This document shows positions 21,050 through 25,418 of a stretch of 25,418 nt of DNA, piece by piece. The stretch's first letter is position 1; the number at the start of each line of letters is the position of its first letter. The notes under the pieces were generated by a model. The model ran no database searches, was not told the origin of the DNA, and saw only the letters and a program-made list of their open reading frames with translations. This DNA is from Candidatus Gastranaerophilales bacterium. GTDB taxonomy: Bacteria > Cyanobacteriota > Vampirovibrionia > Gastranaerophilales > Gastranaerophilaceae. The stretch spans positions 1-25,418 of the forward strand of contig CAADWU010000136.1 in the NCBI GenBank assembly GCA_900752845.1, given 5' to 3'. A program made the translations under genes and the position numbers.

Positions 21050-22069
21050 ATGAATATTAAAACAGAAATAACAAAACTGCATTATGATAAAAATGCAAAA
21101 GGCGTTTTCCTTTTAGATTTTGCTTCTGTTTTTTACGGTTTTGCGAGTAATTTAAAAAACAGGTTGTATGATAAAAAAATATTAAAGCCTGAACGAGTAG
21201 ATGCTTTTGTAGTATGTGTTGGTAATATAACAACAGGCGGTGTAGGAAAAACGCCTGTGGTATCTCAGATTGCAAAATATTATGCATCTAAAGGGGAAAA
21301 AACCGCAATAATTTCAAGAGGATACGGTGGTAAACTTTCCAATAAAAATATAAATGTAATTTCTGACGGCAAAACAGTTTTTTATAATGCAAGACTTGCA
21401 GGAGATGAACCTTTTTGGCTGGCTGAAAATACAAAAGGTGTTATTGTTATTACTTCAAAAAACAGATCTAAAGCTGCTAAATTTGCCGTTAAAAAATACG
21501 GTGTTACAAAAATTGTTCTTGATGACGGGTTTCAACATCGTAAATTGCATAGAGATTTAGATGTTGTTCTAATGGACAGCAAAATGGGTTTCGGTAATGA
21601 AAAACTTCTTCCTGCCGGTCCGTTGAGAGAAGGCATGGAAGCTTTTTCAAGAATAGACAGACTTGTAATTGTAAGTAAAGATATAGACCACAAACGTGCA
21701 GAAAAATTAGCTAAAATTATGGGCAAAAAAATGAAGGTGAAAACATCTGTTTGTTATACAGAGCCTGATTATGTTTATAATATTAAAACAGGCGAGCGGC
21801 TTGCCGAAGGTGCTGCAATTACAGCAATTTGCGCTATAGGTCAGCCAAAACAGTTTTATGATTTTTTAAGCAATTACAAAATTAAAACAACTGTGGATTT
21901 TGACGATCATCACATCTATACAGAAGATGAAATCCCTTCGGGGATTGTTGTTACGACTGAAAAAGATGCTGTAAAGATGATGAATTTTAAAAGAAATGAT
22001 ATATATGCTCTAAAGCTTAAAACAGTTATTGATGTTGAGGAGCTTATTACCAGGGATAGTCATCTTTAA
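21050..22069 (+). CDS. lpxK: tetraacyldisaccharide 4'-kinase
   Basis: Phosphorylates the 4' position of the lipid A precursor disaccharide at the inner membrane, a late step of lipid A synthesis; its presence implies an outer membrane with LPS. With the ATG at 21050 it has 339 aa, normal for the family. VCVGNITTGGVGKTP (56-69) is the unusual P-loop of LpxK, followed by IISRGYGG, GDEPFWLA, VLDDGFQHRKL and LLPAGPLREG, all characteristic. An upstream in-frame TTG at 21029 lies inside mlaD; the chosen ATG follows the mlaD stop directly, fitting coupled re-initiation. The last codons (RDSHL and stop) are antisense to the facing pilin gene tail. Confidence 0.95.
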   Translation: MNIKTEITKLHYDKNAKGVFLLDFASVFYGFASNLKNRLYDKKILKPERVDAFVVCVGNITTGGVGKTPVVSQIAKYYASKGEKTAIISRGYGGKLSNKNINVISDGKTVFYNARLAGDEPFWLAENTKGVIVITSKNRSKAAKFAVKKYGVTKIVLDDGFQHRKLHRDLDVVLMDSKMGFGNEKLLPAGPLREGMEAFSRIDRLVIVSKDIDHKRAEKLAKIMGKKMKVKTSVCYTEPDYVYNIKTGERLAEGAAITAICAIGQPKQFYDFLSNYKIKTTVDFDDHHIYTEDEIPSGIVVTTEKDAVKMMNFKRNDIYALKLKTVIDVEELITRDSHL

Positions 22070-22652
22070 TTTCCCAGCCGTCATATTCCAATAATTTTGC
22101 GCACATTGCTCCCGGACATTTATGATTGTTGGCGTTTGGTGTAAAAAGTTCTTCACGTGTACCTTTCCAACCTACATCATAAGTTTTAAAACCTGATTTG
22201 GAAATCTGAAATACAAATCTTGTACGAGAATTATAGTCTTCAGTTCGTTTTTTGCAGTCGGCATATTTTAAGCAAAAGAAATACATACTGTTGTAGTTGG
22301 AAAATCCTGAGCCGTTTGGTAATGCTACAAGTGCCCATTTTCTGTCTGTATTTGTTTCAACTGTTTTAATATAAGGCAATAAATATTTTTTAAGCCATTC
22401 AAGTTGCGCTTCTCCATCACCGTTGTTCGATGCCGGATCTCCGAAAGACCATGCATCCCAGTTGTTAAAATCTCCATGTTCAACTGTAGCACTATAAAAT
22501 GCCTGTGACATAATACTGTAGAATGCTTTTACTTTTGTTGCCGTTTCCTGTTTTTTATGATTTTGAATTAAAACCGGTATTGTAAGTGCTGCCACAACAC
22601 CTATTATTCCAAGAGTTATTAAAACCTCTGCAAGTGTAAAGCCTTTTTTCAT
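22047..22652 (-). CDS. prepilin-like protein (paralogue of the one at 15578)
   Basis: Type IV pilin or pseudopilin-like protein, 201 aa. A short basic leader MKKG is cut before FTLAEVLITLGIIGVVAA with Glu at +5; the next 20 residues form the stalk helix. The globular part has LPNGSGF, CLKYADC (C-x5-C) and HKCPGAMC (C-x4-C) and ends KLLEYDGWEIKDDYPW, matching the other copy. Paired cysteines suggest disulfides in the mature domain. AAGGAG four bases before the ATG sets the start. A TTGACA promoter at about 22731 overlaps a palindrome next to the divergent XRE gene, its likely regulator. It overlaps lpxK by 23 bases. Whether it builds a pilus, a secretion pseudopilus or a competence fibre is unknown. 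Confidence 0.92.
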   Translation of the reverse strand: MKKGFTLAEVLITLGIIGVVAALTIPVLIQNHKKQETATKVKAFYSIMSQAFYSATVEHGDFNNWDAWSFGDPASNNGDGEAQLEWLKKYLLPYIKTVETNTDRKWALVALPNGSGFSNYNSMYFFCLKYADCKKRTEDYNSRTRFVFQISKSGFKTYDVGWKGTREELFTPNANNHKCPGAMCAKLLEYDGWEIKDDYPW

Positions 22653-22682
22653 ATTGCTCCTTTATTAAAATATATTAAAAAT

Positions 22683-22702
22683 AAATAAAGTGTACTTTAT
22701 TT
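22683..22702. promoter_or_regulatory. palindrome at the start region of the second pilin gene
   Basis: AAATAAAG (22683-22690) and CTTTATTT (22695-22702) are perfect 8-base arms around TGTA. The site covers the expected transcription start of the minus-strand pilin gene and is a candidate operator for the neighbouring XRE regulator. Confidence 0.5.
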
Positions 22703-22753
22703 TATTAAAGCACATTTTATCAAAATGTCAAATATTATTTTGAAATATATAAT
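22702..22753. promoter_or_regulatory. back-to-back promoters of pilin and XRE genes sharing a palindrome
   Basis: Minus strand: TTGACA (22731-22726) with TAATAA (22707-22702) 18 bases on, for the pilin. Plus strand: ATGTCA (22725-22730) with a perfect TATAAT (22748-22753) 17 bases on, for the XRE gene. The two -35 boxes overlap almost completely. A palindrome ACATTTT-ATC-AAAATGT (22712-22728) covers them, so a bound regulator would touch both promoters. Confidence 0.5.
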
Positions 22754-22760
22754 TGTTTTT

Positions 22761-22964
22761 ATGATAATAGTTAAATTGTATGAATTAATCTGGCAAAATA
22801 AAGTAAAAGGGTATGAGGTTTCAGAAGCAACAGGTATAAGTAAAGCTACTATATCTAAACTTGTGAAGGGTGAGAATATTGATGTTAAGTTAAGCACTAT
22901 AAATAAACTTTGTAATTATTTTAAGTGTGATATTAAAGACATAATTGAGTTTAAACCGGATTAA
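22761..22964 (+). CDS. small XRE-family transcriptional regulator
   Basis: Helix-turn-helix protein of the Cro/C1 (XRE) class, 67 aa from the ATG at 22761, a single DNA-binding domain with no ligand or protease part. The motif is VSEATGISKATISKLVKGEN, with helix 2 around EVSEATG and recognition helix around KATISKLVKG, then STINKLCNYFKCDIKDIIEF, the typical C-terminal helices of this domain. An ATG at 22725 would add 12 hydrophobic residues not usual for the family and would sit in the promoter; TATAAT ends seven bases before 22761, so the message is probably leaderless, as for many phage-type repressors. Divergent from the pilin gene, which it probably controls together with itself. Confidence 0.8.
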   Translation: MIIVKLYELIWQNKVKGYEVSEATGISKATISKLVKGENIDVKLSTINKLCNYFKCDIKDIIEFKPD

Positions 22965-22967
22965 TAT

Positions 22968-22996
22968 TTGAAAAAAAATATATTTTTAAGTAAAAT
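22968..22996 (+). promoter_or_regulatory. promoter of nth, probable leaderless start
   Basis: TTGAAA (22968-22973), 17-base spacer, TAAAAT (22991-22996). The -10 ends six bases before the ATG at 23003, so transcription should begin at or next to the start codon; no Shine-Dalgarno is present. Confidence 0.55.
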
Positions 22997-23002
22997 TTTT
23001 AT

Positions 23003-23638
23003 ATGCAAAAAATCAATATTGATAAAATAGTAGAAAATTTGATTAAAGCAAAACAGCCAAGACGAGAATTTGTTCAGCTTATGGAGGAGTTTAAAAATCC
23101 TTATCTCGTTTTAATTGCATGTATTCTCAGCTTAAGGACAAATGATTTGACAACTTATCCTGCTACATTGAGAATGCTTGAAATAGGCAGGGAGCCAAAA
23201 GATTTTGCCTACTGCGATGTGGAAAAACTTGCAAAAGCAATTTACCCTGTAGGTTTTTATCAAAACAAAGCACGTCAAATTGTTGAGTTATCAAAGATTA
23301 TTGTAGAAAAGCTTGATAATAAAGTTCCTGATACAATAGAAGAATTGATTAAATTTAACGGTGTCGGAAGAAAAACGGCTAATCTTGTTCTTGCAAAAGG
23401 TTTTGATATCCCTGCAATATGTGTTGACGTTCATGTGCATAGGATTTGTAACCGCTTAGGATATGTGAAAACTAAAAACCCTGAGGAAACAGAATTCGCT
23501 TTGAGAGAAAAATTGCCTAAAAAATACTGGCTTGATATAAACACACTTCTTGTTACTCACGGTCAAAATGTATGCAAACCAATAAATCCGAAATGTGATG
23601 AATGTCCTATAAAAGACTATTGTTCTAAATTAATATAA
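23003..23638 (+). CDS. nth: endonuclease III (DNA glycosylase/AP lyase)
   Basis: Base excision repair enzyme that removes oxidised pyrimidines and cuts abasic sites, 211 aa. The helix-hairpin-helix is LIKFNGVGRKTANLVL with catalytic Lys124; Asp142 lies in CVDVHVHRICNRLG. The 4Fe-4S cluster motif C-x6-C-x2-C-x5-C is complete (Cys191, 198, 201, 207). The segment SLRTND (43-48) replaces the Ser-Gln-Arg-Thr-type sequence seen in many relatives, a minor oddity near the DNA-intercalating loop. The start at 23003 gives the usual length; the promoter leaves little or no leader. It stands alone between the XRE gene and an unknown gene. Confidence 0.95.
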   Translation: MQKINIDKIVENLIKAKQPRREFVQLMEEFKNPYLVLIACILSLRTNDLTTYPATLRMLEIGREPKDFAYCDVEKLAKAIYPVGFYQNKARQIVELSKIIVEKLDNKVPDTIEELIKFNGVGRKTANLVLAKGFDIPAICVDVHVHRICNRLGYVKTKNPEETEFALREKLPKKYWLDINTLLVTHGQNVCKPINPKCDECPIKDYCSKLI

Positions 23639-23653
23639 ATTTTTGTAATATTT

Positions 23654-23718
23654 AGGCAATTTTTTTATTTATGTGTTTTTAATTCATTACGTTAATCATT
23701 TGTAAAGGACAGTATAGT
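23654..23718 (+). promoter_or_regulatory. leader region, copy B of the module at 19257
   Basis: GGCAATTTTTTTATTTATG, a further T run, AATTC, CATTTGTAAAGGA and the ATG follow in the same order as before the gene at 19318. The match covers about 60 bases although the two proteins behind it are unrelated. No clear sigma-70 -10 was found. Confidence 0.4.
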
Positions 23719-24216
23719 ATGAAATTAAGAAATTATGTTAAAAGAATTCAAAATCAAATTGAAAGAAAAAACTTAATTAAAAAAGAAAAAATGCTAGCAG
23801 GTTATTTTAAGGTGCATGATGATACTATCTATGGAGATTCATATAATCAACTGTATAACGCAAGAACTACTTTTGCTAATTATGCAAAGTCAAAAGGTAT
23901 AAGTATAGATGTTTATGATGCAAGACAAACTATTGCCAGTGACGAGTATGCTCCTGTAAATATAGAAAATTCTTTATCTGATAAGTTAATGCTTAAAGTT
24001 ACAAATATTTTGACCGGCAAATCCAAATCCAGAATTATAAGTGCCGACACAGATAAAATTCATGTGCACAACAATATTAAATTAGATGTATTCCATAATG
24101 GTAATGTTACCGAAACTTATGAAACAAAACAACTTCAAGAAGATACATTTTTAAGATATATGTACAGAAATGTTGAAAATTTGACCAAACATTTAAACGG
24201 TAAAACTAATTATTAG
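23719..24216 (+). CDS. unknown soluble protein
   Basis: I do not recognise this 165-aa protein. It is basic at the N terminus (MKLRNYVKRIQNQIERK) and then mixed alpha/beta, with no signal peptide, membrane helix, Cys residue or known motif. The stretch YNARTTFANYAKSKGISIDVYDA looks helical then beta; RIISADTDKIHVHNNIKLDVF looks beta-rich. AAAGGA about ten bases before the ATG supports the start. The leader closely resembles that of the 92-aa unknown at 19318, suggesting shared control. It lies between nth and the hydrogenase-type genes, with a separate promoter before the latter. Confidence 0.65.
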   Translation: MKLRNYVKRIQNQIERKNLIKKEKMLAGYFKVHDDTIYGDSYNQLYNARTTFANYAKSKGISIDVYDARQTIASDEYAPVNIENSLSDKLMLKVTNILTGKSKSRIISADTDKIHVHNNIKLDVFHNGNVTETYETKQLQEDTFLRYMYRNVENLTKHLNGKTNY

Positions 24217-24254
24217 CTTGATTTTCTATGCTCATTGTGTAATAATTCTGCTAT

Positions 24255-24290
24255 GATTGTATACGTTTTTTGAGTCAATTTTATACAATC
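24255..24290. promoter_or_regulatory. symmetrical promoter/operator before the nuoE-like operon
   Basis: GATTGTATA (24255-24263) and TATACAATC (24282-24290) are perfect 9-base arms 18 bases apart. On the plus strand TTGTAT (24258-24263) and TATACA (24282-24287) are 18 apart, a usable -35/-10 pair; by symmetry the same pair exists on the minus strand. The arms could also be operator half-sites for a redox or metal sensor. The ribosome binding site AGGAG lies at 24318-24322, before the ATG at 24329. Confidence 0.5.
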
Positions 24291-24328
24291 GGGGTTAATT
24301 AGACAATAGAATACATAGGAGTTCGAGA

Positions 24329-24823
24329 ATGAGTGTAGAAAATCCTCATAAAATCGACACATCCAAGTTAGACGCAATCATTGAATCTTATGGCTGCAAA
24401 AAATCTAACTTGATTGCGATTTTACAAAAAGTTCAGGAAGTATACAGATATCTTCCTGAAGAAGCGTTGATTTACATTGGAACCAAAATAGAAGGATTAT
24501 CTCCTGCAACGGTTTTCGGGGTAGCAACTTTTTATGCACAGTTTTCATTAGAGCCGAAAGGTAAATATGAAATCAAAGTATGTGACGGTACAGCTTGTCA
24601 CGTTAGAGGCTCAATGCCTGTACTTAACGCAATCAGAGCTAAACTTAATATGCCTGAGGGTCAGCTTACAAGCGATAACGGTCTGTTTTCTCTGGAAACT
24701 GTTAGCTGCTTAGGTGCCTGCGGACTTGCTCCTGTTGTAGTTATTAATGAAAAAGTATATCCTCAAATGACATCCGATGCTATTACTATAGTTTTGGATA
24801 CGCTTTTAAAGGAGGAAAATTAA
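24329..24823 (+). CDS. NuoE/HndA-like 2Fe-2S subunit of NADH-linked hydrogenase or dehydrogenase
   Basis: Thioredoxin-like [2Fe-2S] protein, 164 aa, matching the small subunit of NADH-coupled diaphorase modules (NuoE in complex I, HndA/HydC in electron-bifurcating [FeFe] hydrogenases). An N-terminal helical domain (1-75, LIAILQKVQEVYRYLP and LSPATVFGVATFYAQF) precedes the ferredoxin fold with Cys85-x4-Cys90 (CDGTAC) and Cys127-x3-Cys131 (CLGAC), the complete cluster ligands. It would pass electrons to or from the NuoF-like partner encoded next. The pairing with a NuoF-like protein carrying its own N-terminal 2Fe-2S domain favours the hydrogenase type over complex I; the catalytic hydrogenase gene would lie beyond the window. 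Confidence 0.92.
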   Translation: MSVENPHKIDTSKLDAIIESYGCKKSNLIAILQKVQEVYRYLPEEALIYIGTKIEGLSPATVFGVATFYAQFSLEPKGKYEIKVCDGTACHVRGSMPVLNAIRAKLNMPEGQLTSDNGLFSLETVSCLGACGLAPVVVINEKVYPQMTSDAITIVLDTLLKEEN

Positions 24824-24824
24824 T

Positions 24825-25418
24825 ATGGTAAAAACATCACTAAGTATAGATATTAAAGAAGAACAAAAAAAAGCGCAGGAGATTATTACAGCTCAGGGGC
24901 TTAGAGTTCTTGTATGTGCAGGTACAGGTTGTGTAGCCAACGGTGCCTTAAATGTTATTGAAAAATTCAGACAACTCGGTGCAGATGTTTCTGTGTTAAC
25001 CGATTACGACAAAATGACAATAGTACCTACAGGCTGTCATGGTTTTTGCGAACAGGGCGTGCTTGTTTTAATTCCTGATAAAGATATTACTTATGTTAAA
25101 GTAAAAGAAAATGACGTTGAAGAAATTTATGAAAGTCACATTAAAAACGATAAACCCGTTGAAAGACTTTTGTATGTTGATCCAAAAACTCATGAGCATG
25201 TTCATAAAAATGAAGAAATTAATTTTTATGCAAAACAAACACGTACAGCTCTTGCAAACTGCGGTCATATTAATGCGGAATGTATAGATGAAGCGATAGC
25301 AGTAAGAGGTTATGAGGCTTTAGCCAACATATTGGAAGAAAATAACCCCGATTCCGTTATCGATGTAATTGAAAAATCAGGTTTAAGAGGCCGCGGAGGC
25401 GGTGGTTTCCCTACAGGA
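24825..25418 (+). CDS. NuoF/HndC/HydB-like flavoprotein subunit, 3' end outside window
   Basis: The frame starts at the ATG at 24825, one base after the preceding gene's stop, and runs open to the window edge (198 residues seen). AAAGGAGG lies about ten bases upstream. Residues 25-100 form a thioredoxin-like [2Fe-2S] domain with Cys31, Cys36 (CAGTGC) and Cys71, Cys75 (CHGFC). The sequence ends in GLRGRGGGGFPTG, the start of the FMN/NADH-binding domain of NuoF-type subunits. This fusion is typical of the diaphorase subunit of bifurcating [FeFe] hydrogenases (HydB, HndC) and of some formate dehydrogenases. The missing part should carry the FMN site, a 4Fe-4S site and often a C-terminal ferredoxin domain. 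Confidence 0.9.
   Translation, partial: MVKTSLSIDIKEEQKKAQEIITAQGLRVLVCAGTGCVANGALNVIEKFRQLGADVSVLTDYDKMTIVPTGCHGFCEQGVLVLIPDKDITYVKVKENDVEEIYESHIKNDKPVERLLYVDPKTHEHVHKNEEINFYAKQTRTALANCGHINAECIDEAIAVRGYEALANILEENNPDSVIDVIEKSGLRGRGGGGFPTG

Noticed and set aside
22725..22760. ATG at 22725 as the XRE regulator start
   Set aside because: It gives a hydrophobic extension unusual for the family, has no binding site, and overlaps the promoter and palindrome.

Overview
This window is an AT-rich, gene-dense stretch of a Gram-negative chromosome. The best guess for the host is a gut relative of the cyanobacteria (Candidatus Gastranaerophilales / Melainabacteria, Vampirovibrionia). That is an inference from several signals taken together: lipid A and heptose genes (LpxK, an RfaE domain I kinase), a one-MCE-domain MlaD/TGD2-like protein, a DUF4330 protein and an IctB-like O-antigen-ligase-fold protein of cyanobacterial type, pilin-like proteins starting FTLAEVLIT, non-plant-type IspG, and NuoE/NuoF-like subunits typical of fermentative [FeFe] hydrogenases. 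No rRNA, tRNA, CRISPR array, transposase or phage gene was seen.

Layout. 1-2610: the 3' part of an unknown protein, then a response regulator and a small soluble histidine kinase on the minus strand, separated by a terminator-like hairpin. 2611-2879: a possible structured RNA ending in an intrinsic terminator. 2880-7168: rmuC and pyrF (plus) facing comEC (minus). 7217-10146: a minus-strand set of three exported proteins (a small unknown, a TPR protein, a family 10 glycosidase-like protein). 10230-12522: ispG, a YfcE-type phosphoesterase and an unknown. 12684-15600: heptose-kinase-like protein, DUF4330 protein and IctB/O-antigen-ligase-like protein. 15578-16266: a pilin-like gene with a run of ten C in its leader. 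16398-18003: a DegT-type aminotransferase and an unknown. 18004-18532: a gene-free stretch with inverted repeats and a small-RNA-like unit. 18533-22069: lytic transglycosylase, a 92-aa unknown, then mlaD-lpxK. 22047-23638: a second pilin-like gene divergent from a tiny XRE-family regulator, then nth. 23719-25418: an unknown, then the start of a nuoE-nuoF-like hydrogenase/diaphorase operon that runs off the window.

How the genes work together. Much of the window serves the cell envelope: lipid A phosphorylation, sugar and heptose metabolism, lipid transport, peptidoglycan cleavage, and pilin or pseudopilin parts that may work with ComEC in DNA uptake. The rest is housekeeping (pyrimidine and isoprenoid synthesis, DNA repair) and hydrogen or NADH redox chemistry.

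Most interesting observations. (1) In the first pilin-like gene, the only start with a good Shine-Dalgarno and promoter is out of frame by the length of a C10 tract; 8 or 11 C would restore the reading frame, so this looks like a phase-variable ON/OFF switch caught OFF, or a homopolymer sequencing error. (2) Both pilin paralogues overlap the 3' end of an unrelated facing gene by the same 23 bases in the same phase and supply its stop codon. (3) The second pilin and an XRE regulator share overlapping -35 boxes inside a palindrome. (4) Two small-RNA-like units and a duplicated leader in front of two unrelated unknown genes.
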